A stretch of 64,000 nt of DNA from Lysobacter sp. K5869. Lineage in GTDB: Bacteria; Pseudomonadota; Gammaproteobacteria; Xanthomonadales; Xanthomonadaceae. The stretch covers positions 310,001 through 374,000 of the forward strand of contig NZ_CP072597.1 of the NCBI RefSeq assembly GCF_018847975.1, written 5' to 3'. Shown here one piece after another: positions 52,696 to 61,223 of the stretch. The translations under genes and the position numbers were made by a program. Below the pieces are notes generated by a model. It saw nothing but the letters and a program-made list of their open reading frames with translations, ran no database searches and was not told the origin of the DNA. Position 1 is the stretch's first letter; each line of letters starts with the position of its first letter.

Positions 52696-53241
52696 ATGAG
52701 CCGCATCGCCGTCGTCCAACCCGAAACCGCCGATACCCAGCAGCGCGAACTGCTGAGCGCGATCCAGTCCCAGCTCGGCGCCGTGCCGAACTTCCTCAAG
52801 GTGTTCGCCAACTCGCCGGCCGCGCTGCGCGCCTTCCTCGGCCTGTACGGCATCGCCGGCGACGGCGCGCTCGATCCGCTGACCCGCGAGCGCATCGCCC
52901 TGGCGCTGGCGCAGCAGAACTCGTGCGAGTACTGCCTGTCCGCGCACACCCAGATCGGCCAGAAAGCCGGCCTCGACGCCGGCGAGATCCAGGCCAACCG
53001 CGACGGCACCAGCCAAGACGCCAAGGCCGCGGTCGCGGTGAAGTTCGCCCGCTCGCTGGTCGAGCACCACGGCGAAGTCACCAGCGCCGAGATCCTGGAG
53101 GTGCGCAACGCCGGTTTCGGCGACGCCGAAATCGTCGAGATCATCACCCACGTCGGCATGAACCTGCTGACCAACATCCTCGGCAAGGCCAGCCGCGTCG
53201 AGATCGATTTCCCCAAGGTCTCGCTGGCCGCGGCCGCCTGA
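52696..53241 (+). CDS. Carboxymuconolactone decarboxylase / AhpD-like peroxidase family protein
   Basis: 181 residues. The catalytic CxxC-x3-H element is NSCEYCLSAHTQ (Cys76 region) as in AhpD-like alkylhydroperoxidases; a second conserved stretch is EVRNAGFGDAEIVEIITHVG. Family members reduce hydroperoxides through the two cysteines or decarboxylate a lactone; the CxxC favours the redox role. First gene of a probable three-gene operon with the PNPOx-FNR-ferredoxin fusion (59 bases later) and an exported hydrolase. Confidence 0.9.
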   Translation: MSRIAVVQPETADTQQRELLSAIQSQLGAVPNFLKVFANSPAALRAFLGLYGIAGDGALDPLTRERIALALAQQNSCEYCLSAHTQIGQKAGLDAGEIQANRDGTSQDAKAAVAVKFARSLVEHHGEVTSAEILEVRNAGFGDAEIVEIITHVGMNLLTNILGKASRVEIDFPKVSLAAAA

Positions 53242-53300
53242 TTCCCCACCCACCACAGCGGGCGCCGGATGCACCGGCGCCCCGATGTTCGGAGCCTTCC

Positions 53301-54860
53301 ATGCCTCGCGCCTTCGCCCGCATCAGCTTCACCCCCAGCGTCCAGCAGGTGCAGGAACGCTACGGCGCGCGCGAGGCCAACCGCGCGTTCGAGCTCAGCG
53401 ACGACGCGCGCGACGAGATCGGCGAACGCGAGGCCGAGTTCATCGGCGAACGCGATTCGTTCTATCAAGCCACGGTGGGCGAGGAAGGCTGGCCGTACGT
53501 GCAACACCGCGGCGGCCCCGCCGGCTTCCTGCGCGTGATCGACAGCAAGACCCTGGGTTACGCGGATTTCCGCGGCAATCGGCAGTACTTGAGCGTCGGC
53601 AATCTGGCCGCGAACGAGCGCATCTCGATCATCCTGATGGACTACCGCAACCGCCGCCGACTGAAAATCTGGGGCCGCGCCCGCGTCGTCCACGAAGACG
53701 AGAACCCGGAACTGATCGCGCGCCTGGAGATGCCGGCCTACCGCGCGCGGGTCGAGCGCGGCGTGGTGATCGAGGTGGAAGCCTGCGATTGGAACTGCCC
53801 GCAGCACATCACCCCGCGCTACACCGAAACCGAAGTCGAACAGATGCTGGCGCCGCTGCGCGAGCAATTGCGCCAATCGCAGACCGTCGCCGCCAAACCC
53901 GAGGTGCTCGGCGAAGGCGCGCTGGAACTGACCGTCGGCGCGGTCCGTCAGGCCACGCCGCGGGTGCGCGTGTACGAGCTGCGCGACCCGCAAGGCGCCG
54001 ACTTGCCGGCGTTCGCGCCGGGCGCGCACCTGCGCGTGCCGGTGCCGACCGCAAACGGCGTCGAGTTGCGCCATTACTCGATCTGCTCCGATCCGGCCCG
54101 CCGCGACGTCTACGAAATCGCGGTGCTGCGCGAAGACGCCGGTCGCGGCGGTTCCAAGGCGCTGCACGCCGCGTTCGAGTTGGGCCTGCGCCTGCGCTGC
54201 GACCCGCCGCGCAACAATTTCGAACTCGAAGCCGGCGACCGGCCGGCGGTGCTGATCGCCGGCGGCATCGGCATCACCCCGATCAAGGCGATGGCGCATG
54301 CGCTGGCCGCGCGCGGCGCCGACTTCCGCCTGCACTACGCCGGGCGCAGCCTGCGCGAGATGGCTTTCGTCGAGACCTTGCGCGAACGTTTCGATTCGCT
54401 GCGGCTGTATCCGTCCGAACAAGGCCAGCGCCTGGACCTGCGCCGCGCGCTCGCCGAAGCGCCGGCCGACGCCTTGATCTATGCCTGCGGCCCGGCGCGG
54501 ATGATCGAAGCGGTGGTCGCGGCAGCGGACGAACTCGGTCTCGCCGACCGGGTGCGCTTCGAGCGGTTCTCCGCGACGGCATCGGCCGACGGCCGCCCGA
54601 TCCGGATCGAACTGCGCCGCAGCGGCCGCAGCGTGTCGGTCGCGCCGACCCAGACCGTGCTGGAAGCGATCCACCTCGCCGGCATCGACGCGCCGTCGGA
54701 CTGCAACGCGGGCCACTGCGGCACCTGCGCGGTCAAGGTGCTCGACGGCGTCGCCGAACACCGCGACAGCGTGCTGACCGCCGCCGAGCGCGAACGCTCG
54801 AACCTGATGTGCATCTGCGTGTCGCGGGCGCAAACCCCGCACCTCGCGCTCGACCTCTGA
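53301..54860 (+). CDS. PNPOx-like / FAD-NAD(P)H reductase / 2Fe-2S ferredoxin fusion protein
   Basis: 519 residues, three domains in order. Residues about 30-200 are a pyridoxamine-5'-phosphate-oxidase-like flavin barrel (VGEEGWPYVQHRGGPAGFL; RRRLKIWGRARVV). Residues about 215-425 are a ferredoxin-NADP reductase-type module with the FAD motif RHYSICSDPA and NAD motif IAGGIGITPIKAM. The last 85 residues are a plant-type 2Fe-2S ferredoxin with CNAGHCGTC and a fourth Cys in MCICVS. The protein can in principle pass electrons from NAD(P)H through FAD and 2Fe-2S to a second flavin site in one chain. The substrate is unknown. Start ATG at 53301 with GGAG upstream. Confidence 0.9.
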   Translation: MPRAFARISFTPSVQQVQERYGAREANRAFELSDDARDEIGEREAEFIGERDSFYQATVGEEGWPYVQHRGGPAGFLRVIDSKTLGYADFRGNRQYLSVGNLAANERISIILMDYRNRRRLKIWGRARVVHEDENPELIARLEMPAYRARVERGVVIEVEACDWNCPQHITPRYTETEVEQMLAPLREQLRQSQTVAAKPEVLGEGALELTVGAVRQATPRVRVYELRDPQGADLPAFAPGAHLRVPVPTANGVELRHYSICSDPARRDVYEIAVLREDAGRGGSKALHAAFELGLRLRCDPPRNNFELEAGDRPAVLIAGGIGITPIKAMAHALAARGADFRLHYAGRSLREMAFVETLRERFDSLRLYPSEQGQRLDLRRALAEAPADALIYACGPARMIEAVVAAADELGLADRVRFERFSATASADGRPIRIELRRSGRSVSVAPTQTVLEAIHLAGIDAPSDCNAGHCGTCAVKVLDGVAEHRDSVLTAAERERSNLMCICVSRAQTPHLALDL

Positions 54861-54898
54861 CTTCCTTCCTATTCCCCCACTTTCGGATCCCCGCGATC

Positions 54899-55861
54899 AT
54901 GCGTCCCTTGCTCACCGCCGCCCTCGCCGCCTCGCTGATGCTGCCTACCGTCTCCGCTGCCGCCGCACCGCCGTCGGCCGAACCGCAAACCGTGCGACAC
55001 CACACCGTGCAGGTCGACGGCGTCGACCTGTTCTACCGCGAAGCCGGCCCCAAGAACGCGCCGGTGCTGGTGCTGCTGCACGGGCTGCCGAGTTCCTCGC
55101 ACATGTTCCGCCGGCTGATGCCGCTGCTGGCCGACCGCTACCGGGTGATCGCGCCGGACTATCCGGGCTTCGGCGCCAGCGCCGCGCCCTCGCCGGCCGA
55201 TTACGACTACAGCTTCGACCGCCTCGCCGTCACCGTCGACCGCTTGCTGGAGCAACTGCGGGTCGAGCGCTACAGCTTGTATGTGTTCGACTACGGCGCG
55301 CCGGTCGGCTTCCGCCTCGCCGTGGCGCATCCCGAGCGCATCGAATCGTTGATCGTGCAGAACGGCAACGCTTACGAGGAAGGCATGGGCACGCTATGGG
55401 ATCCGCTGCGCGCGTACTGGCAGGATCCGACGCCGCAACGCTCGGAGCTGATCGCGCAGAAACTGCTGAGCCTGGAATCCACCCAGTGGCATTACCTGCA
55501 CGGCGTGCGCGATCCGGCGGCGATCGCGCCGGAAAACTGGCTGCTCGATCAGGCCTTGCTCGACCGCCCGGGCCTGCGCGAGATCCAGCTGCGGCTGCTG
55601 CACGACTACGGTTCCAACCCGGGCCGTTATCCCGCTTGGCAGGCGTACTTCCGCAAGTACCAGCCGCCGACGTTGATCGTGTGGGGCAAGAACGACCCGA
55701 TCTTCCTCGCGCCCGGCGCGCAAGCCTATCTGCGCGACCTGCCGAACGCGCGGCTGCGTTTCTACGATACCGGCCACTTCGCGCTGGAAGAGGATCTGGT
55801 TCCCATCGCCGCCGAGATCGGCGAGTTCATGGACCGCCACGTGAAGCCGCGCCGCGACTGA
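54899..55861 (+). CDS. Exported haloalkane-dehalogenase/epoxide-hydrolase-like alpha/beta hydrolase
   Basis: 320 residues. A signal peptide covers about 1-21. The oxyanion motif is HGLPSSS (61-67). The nucleophile is Asp131 in LYVFDYGAPVGF, an Asp rather than Ser, which places it with haloalkane dehalogenases and epoxide hydrolases; the base is His293 in YDTGHFALEE. It is the last gene of the LysR-controlled redox operon and lies 38 bases after the fusion gene, followed by a strong terminator. The substrate is not known; similar exported proteins are annotated simply as alpha/beta hydrolases. Confidence 0.88.
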   Translation: MRPLLTAALAASLMLPTVSAAAAPPSAEPQTVRHHTVQVDGVDLFYREAGPKNAPVLVLLHGLPSSSHMFRRLMPLLADRYRVIAPDYPGFGASAAPSPADYDYSFDRLAVTVDRLLEQLRVERYSLYVFDYGAPVGFRLAVAHPERIESLIVQNGNAYEEGMGTLWDPLRAYWQDPTPQRSELIAQKLLSLESTQWHYLHGVRDPAAIAPENWLLDQALLDRPGLREIQLRLLHDYGSNPGRYPAWQAYFRKYQPPTLIVWGKNDPIFLAPGAQAYLRDLPNARLRFYDTGHFALEEDLVPIAAEIGEFMDRHVKPRRD

Positions 55862-55882
55862 GTTCGGTGGCGAACACCGCAA

Positions 55883-55918
55883 CGCGCATCGGGTCGCTTG
55901 CGACCCGATGCGCGTTTT
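55883..55918 (+). terminator. Strong rho-independent terminator of the redox operon
   Basis: Perfect 15-bp stem (55883-55897 with 55900-55914, arms CGCGCATCGGGTCGC / GCGACCCGATGCGCG) with a 2-base TT turn, followed by TTTT, 22 bases after the last stop codon. Confidence 0.9.
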
Positions 55919-56051
55919 GCGCCTCACGAACCCTCACCTTGTGATGCGATTTCGGCCGCGCGCGCGGGCCTTGCGTAGCATCGCGTTGCAGCACCGCGAG
56001 CAACGTCTCCCCACCGCATCGTTCGATCCAGGCATCGCTGGAGGCCGGTTC

Positions 56052-57500
56052 ATGCGCCCGATCGCATCGCATCCCTTATTCCTCGCGGCGCTGCTGGCGC
56101 TGCCCGCCGCGCACGCCGCGCCGACCGCGCTCGCCGGCTTGGGCGGCGGGGTCTGCACCGCCGCCGGCGTCAACGACTCCGGCGCCGCGACCGGCCAATG
56201 CCGCAGCGCCGCCGGCGATTTCCTGCCGACGTACTGGGCCGCCGGCAGCAGCGTCGCGTTGCCGCTGCGCGGCCTGGAACTCGATGGGCCGTGCGAAGCG
56301 CTCGGCATCGCCCGCGACGGACAGATCGCCGGCAACTGCGAGTTGGGCGAACAAGGCGAACGCTTGCCGGTGGTCTGGCGCGCGCCGTCGCTGCCCTCGG
56401 CCTTGCCCGAAGTCTTGAACGGCCGCACCGGCGACGACCGCGCCGCGGCGGTGGCGATCAACGCCGCCGGCGCCGTGGTCGGCATCAGCACCAGCCCGGG
56501 CGGCAAGGACGTTCCGGTGATCTGGAAGAGCGGCCAGACCGCCGCCACTTCGTTGCCCGTGCCCGGCACCTTGCCGCCGCTGCTGACGCCGGTGACCGAA
56601 TGTCGGGTCATGGCGCTGGATTCCGCGGCGACGCCCGCCGCGGTGGGCAGCTGCGACCTGCGCCAGGGCGGCGTGGTCGCGGTTCGTTGGACGGCGAACG
56701 CGCTGGGCGGCTACAGCGTGACGATGCTGCCCGGCGTGCCCGGCGGCAGCGGCTGCATCGCCACCGCGATCAACGCCGCCGGCTACATCGCCGGCACCTG
56801 CGAGGACGCGGTCGGCGACATGGCCGCGGTGCGCTGGCGGCCCACGCTCGGCGCGCCTGCGCTGCTGCGCGGGCTGCCCCGCGACGCCGCCGCCGGCCAG
56901 CAAGTGTTCGCCGCCGACATCGGCGCGTCGGGCCTGGTCGTCGGCAACTACATCGCCGGCGACGGCCGCTCGCGCAGCTTCGTGTGGGCGCCGGCGGACG
57001 CGCCCGCGAACGAGGACGCGCTCGACCTCGGCCTGCTCGGCGGCTCGCAGGCGTATGCGCGGCAGATCGCCGACAACGGCCGCATTCTCGGCATGACCGA
57101 CACCGCGCAAGGCGCGCAGATCGCGTTCTCGTGGACGCCGACGAACGAGATGCAGGACTTGGGCACGCTCGGCGGACACACCAACCTGCCCGCGGCGATG
57201 AGCGCGAACGGCGCATGGATCGTCGGCGTCAGCACCGACTCGGCTGGCCATCGCCGGGCCTACCGCATCGGCCCCAGCAAAAACGCCGCGGCGGCGCGCG
57301 CCGACACCGCGGCGGCGAGCGAAGGCATCTCGGAAGGCGGCTACCCCAGCTTCGAGCTGATCAATCCGATGCCCGCGTGCTCCGACAAGGACAGCCGCTG
57401 CAGCACCTGGATCAATAACGGCTTTTGTTCGTCGACCTTTTACACCGTCGCGCAAAAAGCGCAGTACTGCGCGGCCTCGTGTAGGCTGTGCGGAAAGTAG
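56052..57500 (+). CDS. Exported HAF-repeat protein with C-terminal ShKT domain
   Basis: 482 residues from the ATG at 56052; a signal peptide covers about 1-22 (LLALPAAHAA). Residues about 25-420 are repeated beta-propeller-like units of the HAF type (AAGVNDSGAATGQC; AVAINAAGAVVGIS; ATAINAAGYIAGTC; DIGASGLVVGNY; LGTLGGHTNLPAAMSANGAW). After an Ala-rich linker, residues 443-480 form a six-cysteine ShKT module: C443-x6-C450-x8-C459-x13-C473-x3-C477-x2-C480 with CSTWINNGFC and YCAASCRLC. ShKT is the fold of the sea-anemone K-channel toxin and is found mostly in animal proteins. The protein is secreted; its target is unknown. Confidence 0.85.
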   Translation: MRPIASHPLFLAALLALPAAHAAPTALAGLGGGVCTAAGVNDSGAATGQCRSAAGDFLPTYWAAGSSVALPLRGLELDGPCEALGIARDGQIAGNCELGEQGERLPVVWRAPSLPSALPEVLNGRTGDDRAAAVAINAAGAVVGISTSPGGKDVPVIWKSGQTAATSLPVPGTLPPLLTPVTECRVMALDSAATPAAVGSCDLRQGGVVAVRWTANALGGYSVTMLPGVPGGSGCIATAINAAGYIAGTCEDAVGDMAAVRWRPTLGAPALLRGLPRDAAAGQQVFAADIGASGLVVGNYIAGDGRSRSFVWAPADAPANEDALDLGLLGGSQAYARQIADNGRILGMTDTAQGAQIAFSWTPTNEMQDLGTLGGHTNLPAAMSANGAWIVGVSTDSAGHRRAYRIGPSKNAAAARADTAAASEGISEGGYPSFELINPMPACSDKDSRCSTWINNGFCSSTFYTVAQKAQYCAASCRLCGK

Positions 57501-57515
57501 CGCGGCGCCCGCCGC

Positions 57516-58139
57516 TCAGCGCAGATAGCCGACAATCAGCCGCGTCACTTCGTCGGCGAGCGCCGTTTCGCCTTCCCGCGCCAACAGCTGCGGCCGGTAC
57601 AGCACGGCGTTGTGGGTCACCGCCTCGATCGCGTGCACACAGACGAAGGTCGCCATGTCCAGATCGACCGGCCGCAGCTCCTCGCGGTGCGCGTCCAAGT
57701 ACGCGCGGAACAGGCCGTAAGCTTCGCGGTTCATGAGCTCGACGTTTTCCAGCCGGCCGGTGCGCGGCACTTGCTCGGTCAGCGCGCGGTGCAGCTTCGG
57801 ATCGATGCGGTGGGCCTGGATCGCGATGACCGCGAGCCGGCGCACCGCCGCTTCCAACGGCTGGCCGGCGACTTCCGCCATCGCCGCGCGGATCGTCCGG
57901 GTGAGTTCGTCGTTGTGGCGGTCGATCACCGCCGCCACCAGCGCTTCCTTGCTGGGAAAGTACTGATACAGCGAGCCGACGCTGACACCCGCGGCCTCGG
58001 CGATGCGGTTGGTGCTGGCCCTGTCGAAGCCATCCTTGACCAGAATGCGAGCGGTCGCCTCGACCAAGGCGTCGACGGTCGCGCGCGAGCGGTCCTGGGA
58101 AGCGTTCTTTCTGGGCTTGGTCAGCGGTTTGCGCGCCAT
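57516..58139 (-). CDS. TetR/AcrR-family transcriptional regulator
   Basis: 207 residues from the ATG at 58139. The helix-turn-helix is ASTNRIAEAAGVSVGSLYQY, then FPSKEALVAAVI, preceded by the basic tail RKPLTKPRKNASQDRSRATV. The ligand domain is helical. It diverges from an HSL-type esterase gene over 118 bases and is its likely repressor. It ends 16 bases from the convergent ShKT gene. Confidence 0.93.
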   Translation of the reverse strand: MARKPLTKPRKNASQDRSRATVDALVEATARILVKDGFDRASTNRIAEAAGVSVGSLYQYFPSKEALVAAVIDRHNDELTRTIRAAMAEVAGQPLEAAVRRLAVIAIQAHRIDPKLHRALTEQVPRTGRLENVELMNREAYGLFRAYLDAHREELRPVDLDMATFVCVHAIEAVTHNAVLYRPQLLAREGETALADEVTRLIVGYLR

Positions 58140-58153
58140 GGCGGGGGCCGGTC

Positions 58154-58195
58154 CGAATACGAGTATCAAACACGAGTCATCGCTCATATTATTCG
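58154..58195. promoter_or_regulatory. Divergent promoter/operator region (TetR / esterase)
   Basis: An AT-richer block with outer inverted arms CGAATA (58154-58159) and TATTCG (58190-58195) and two direct ACGAGT words 13 bases apart inside. It is the likely place for TetR binding, but no single compact palindrome stands out. Confidence 0.35.
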
Positions 58196-58257
58196 AGACA
58201 GGCGGCGACCGCCATGCGCGGTCCGCGGCCCGGTCCACCCTTGCCAGGGATGCAGCG

Positions 58258-59277
58258 ATGAACACGCAAAGCCTCGCGGCGCAGACGCTTCAATGGCGCA
58301 GCGCCAGCCCGCGCCCGTATCCGACCACCGGCGGCCCGCCGAGTTGGCAGAGCCGTTGCATCGAGCGCGTGCTGCGATCGCTGCGCGCCAAACAGCGCTG
58401 GGGCTCGCCGGCAGCCGTGCACCGCGCGGTGTGCGCGGCCGCGGCGCGGCCCACCTCGCATGCGCCGGTCGGACTCGGCCGCGACGTGCAGGTGCGGCTG
58501 AGCTACGCCGAGGGCTGGCCGGTGTACCGCACCGCGCCGCTGCACATGCAAGACGACGGGAGCGGCTACGTCGTGTTCCTCCACGGCGGCGGCTACTTCA
58601 AGGAAATCGTGCGCGCGCACTGGCGCATCGTCGGCCGGCTGACGCGGGAAGCGCGGGCGCGCTGCATCGTGCCGATCTATCCGCTGGCGCCGCGCGCCAC
58701 CGCGCGCGATCTCGTTCCCGCGACCGGCGCGCTGTTGCGCGACGTCCTTCGCGACGCCGGCGCGGCCGAGGTCACCGTGGTCGGAAACTCCGCGGGCGCC
58801 GGTTTGGCGCTGGCGGCGGCGCAGTGGCTGCGCGATCGCGGCCATCGCCAACCCGATGCGCTGGTGCTGGTCTCGCCCGGCGTCAACGCCGCGCTGGACA
58901 CGCCGCAGCGCGCGGCCATCGCCGGCTACGATCCGCTGCAGGACCTCGCCGGCATTCTCGAAGCCGCCAAGCTCTACGCCGGCGATCTCGACCTCGCCCA
59001 TCCCTACGTCAGTCCCTTGAACGGCGGCCTGCGCGGGCTCGCGCCGATGCTGATCTTCTCCGGCACCCACGACCTGCTCTATCCCGACAGCGTGGATCTG
59101 GCCGAACGCGCGCGCGCCTGCGAGGTTCCGGTCGAACTGCATCTGCGGCTCGGCCAACCGCACAACTACGCGGCGATGCCGACGCCCGAGGGACGCGAGG
59201 CGATGGCGCGCATCGTGCGCTTCATCGCGCAGCGCGCAGATGCCGCGCCCGCTGCCGGCGGCCTTCGCGAGGCTTGA
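58258..59277 (+). CDS. HSL-type alpha/beta hydrolase (fold-3 esterase)
   Basis: 339 residues from the ATG at 58258. The hormone-sensitive-lipase oxyanion motif is VFLHGGGYFKE, the nucleophile elbow GNSAGAGLAL, the acid Asp in FSGTHDLLYPDS and the base His in LGQPHNYAAM. It is an esterase of short acyl chains, similar to steryl-acetate or arylester hydrolases. No signal peptide is visible. The divergent TetR gene suggests that it is induced by its substrate. Confidence 0.88.
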   Translation: MNTQSLAAQTLQWRSASPRPYPTTGGPPSWQSRCIERVLRSLRAKQRWGSPAAVHRAVCAAAARPTSHAPVGLGRDVQVRLSYAEGWPVYRTAPLHMQDDGSGYVVFLHGGGYFKEIVRAHWRIVGRLTREARARCIVPIYPLAPRATARDLVPATGALLRDVLRDAGAAEVTVVGNSAGAGLALAAAQWLRDRGHRQPDALVLVSPGVNAALDTPQRAAIAGYDPLQDLAGILEAAKLYAGDLDLAHPYVSPLNGGLRGLAPMLIFSGTHDLLYPDSVDLAERARACEVPVELHLRLGQPHNYAAMPTPEGREAMARIVRFIAQRADAAPAAGGLREA

Positions 59278-59375
59278 CCCGATTCCATCGATCGTTGTCG
59301 TCCGGGCCGCTTTCGGCGCGGGCCCGGGATGCCGATCATGGCGTCCCGTCAGCCCCTCCCGCCATCGAGAGCCCC

Positions 59376-60218
59376 ATGGTCCTCCTCCGCATCGCGCTGT
59401 TGATCCTCGCCGCCGTCCTCGCCCTGCCGGCCCAGGCCGAACCGAAGGTTGAGTCGCTGCGCCTGTACGCCTTCGACTGCGGCCGCATCGTGTTCGACGA
59501 TCTCGGCGCGTTTTCCGACACCGGCGAATACGACGGCCAACCGGGCGAGTTGTCCGCGCCCTGCTTCCTAATCCGCCATCCCAAGGGCGACCTGCTGTGG
59601 GATTCCGGCCCTGGCGACCGCCTCGCCGCGACGCCCGGCGGGGTCAAGATCCGCGAAGGCGTGCGCGCCGTCGTCGCCAAGACCTTGCAGTCGCAACTCG
59701 ACGCCATCGGCTTGCGTCCGGACGATATCGAGTACATCGCCTTCTCGCATTTCCATTGGGACCACACCGGCAACGCCAACGCCTTCGCCCGTTCGACCTG
59801 GCTGCTGAGCCGGCGCGAAGTGCAGGCGCTGGAAGGCCAGCCGACGCCGACCAGCGTGACGCCGGACAACCTCTCCGCGTACAAGCAAGCCAAGGTCGAA
59901 CTGATCGATCTCGACCGCGACGTGTTCGGCGACGGCTCGGTGCGGATCCTGCGCGCGAACGGCCACACCGCCGGCCATCAAGTGCTGATGCTGCGCCTGC
60001 CGAAGACCGGCACCGTGATCCTCTCCGGCGATCTGTTCCACACCCGCGAGAACTTCGAGCAAGGCCGCATGCCGGTGTTCAATTACTCGCGCGGCGAGAC
60101 TTTGGGATCGATGGATCGCATCCGGCGGATCCTCAAGAACACCCAGGGGCGTTTGGTGATCCAGCACGACCGGCGCGATTTCGACGCGCTGCCGAAGGCG
60201 CCGGCCTATCTGGATTAG
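59376..60218 (+). CDS. Exported MBL-fold hydrolase, AHL-lactonase-like
   Basis: 280 residues. A signal peptide covers about 1-21 (LPAQA/EP). The di-zinc motif is His125-Phe-His127-Trp-Asp129-His130 (SHFHWDHTGN), then RANGHTAGH and LSGDLFHT. The SHFHWDHTGN form together with FLIRHPKGDLLWDSG is typical of the group annotated as N-acyl-homoserine lactonase family. It may open lactones of quorum signals or other esters in the periplasm; the activity is inferred only from family. It is followed by a large hairpin between convergent genes. Confidence 0.85.
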   Translation: MVLLRIALLILAAVLALPAQAEPKVESLRLYAFDCGRIVFDDLGAFSDTGEYDGQPGELSAPCFLIRHPKGDLLWDSGPGDRLAATPGGVKIREGVRAVVAKTLQSQLDAIGLRPDDIEYIAFSHFHWDHTGNANAFARSTWLLSRREVQALEGQPTPTSVTPDNLSAYKQAKVELIDLDRDVFGDGSVRILRANGHTAGHQVLMLRLPKTGTVILSGDLFHTRENFEQGRMPVFNYSRGETLGSMDRIRRILKNTQGRLVIQHDRRDFDALPKAPAYLD

Positions 60219-60261
60219 CGATGTCGTCCCGGCGGGCGACGGTCGTCCGCCGGGACATCGC
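60218..60261. terminator. Bulged stem-loop between convergent genes
   Basis: GCGAT plus GTCCCGGCGG (60226-60235) pairs with CCGCCGGGAC plus ATCGC (60247-60261), a 15-bp stem interrupted by a 3-base bulge on one side. It begins within the last base of the lactonase-like gene and ends 10 bases before the stop of the leftward methyltransferase. No U-run follows. Confidence 0.5.
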
Positions 60262-60271
60262 GGCGTCCTCC

Positions 60272-61222
60272 CTATCGGCCGCATGCCGCGGCCGATGCGG
60301 CCGTACGTAATGCGGGCGGATTATCGCCGGCATCGGACGCCACCGGCTCGGCGTCCGACGCCGGCCTCTGAAGCGAGCCCGCGAACACCCACTCTCCCGG
60401 CGACGGATCGGGATCGTCGACGGCGTCCGGATCGGCGAGCCGGTCCAAGCGCGCTCCGGCGTCGCTCATCGCCGCGCCCAGTGCGTCGCGCGCGGCGCCC
60501 CAGCGGAACGGTTCGCCGGCGCGCCGCAGCCAGCGGCCGACCCAAGGGCGCTGACGCGCGAAGCCGGGCGTTCCGGCGGCGTCCACGTCCATCGCCGTGG
60601 CGATCAAGCGCGCGCCCGGCAGGGTGTCGGCCAGCCCTTGCAGCAAGACGCGCAGTTGGTCCACGCCGAGATACATCAGAACGCCCTCGGCGACGATCAA
60701 GGTCGGCCGCTGCGGATCGAAGCCGGGCGACGCGCGCAGCACCGCGGCGATCGGGCGCGCGGACAAGTCGGCGGCGACCAGGATCAACTGCGCATCGTCC
60801 GCGCCGATCTCGCGCAACGCCGCGCGCTTGATCGCGACCGTGCGCTCGCGTTCGATCTCGATGACCCGCAGGTGCGGCGCGCGCGCCAGCAGCGCCAGCG
60901 ACAAGCCGTCGAATCCCGCGCCGAGCAGCACGACCTGTTCCGCGCCACCGTCGCAGGCCTGCAGCGCCCAGCGCCGGATATGACGTTTTCGCCAAGCGTA
61001 ATGGGCGCCCAGACCGGGCAAGTACAAGGCTTCCAGCAGCGCCAACAGCCAGCGGCCGGGCGCGCGATCCACCGCGAACAGCAAGCGCCGGCCGGGCGCG
61101 CCGCAACGCTGCAGGCAAGCGTGGGCCAGAACCGCGCTGCGTTGCACGGCAGGGTCGGCGTCGCGCCGCGCTTGACGCACGCAGGCCGCGGCCAACAGCA
61201 TCGAAGTGGAGATGCGCTCCAT
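60272..61222 (-). CDS. Leucine-carboxyl-methyltransferase-like SAM methyltransferase
   Basis: 316 residues. The SAM-binding region is EQVVLLGAGFDGLSLALLAR, followed by LRVIEIERERTVAIKR and FDPQRPTLIVAEGVLMYLGV, the pattern of the LCMT/TIGR00027 family, whose members methylate carboxyl groups of small molecules or proteins. The ATG at 61222 lies one base after the stop of the upstream FAD oxidase gene, so translation is coupled and the two enzymes probably act on one substrate, perhaps as tailoring enzymes. A proline/serine-rich tail of about 35 residues follows the domain. Confidence 0.87.
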   Translation of the reverse strand: MERISTSMLLAAACVRQARRDADPAVQRSAVLAHACLQRCGAPGRRLLFAVDRAPGRWLLALLEALYLPGLGAHYAWRKRHIRRWALQACDGGAEQVVLLGAGFDGLSLALLARAPHLRVIEIERERTVAIKRAALREIGADDAQLILVAADLSARPIAAVLRASPGFDPQRPTLIVAEGVLMYLGVDQLRVLLQGLADTLPGARLIATAMDVDAAGTPGFARQRPWVGRWLRRAGEPFRWGAARDALGAAMSDAGARLDRLADPDAVDDPDPSPGEWVFAGSLQRPASDAEPVASDAGDNPPALRTAASAAACGR

Positions 61223-61223
61223 C

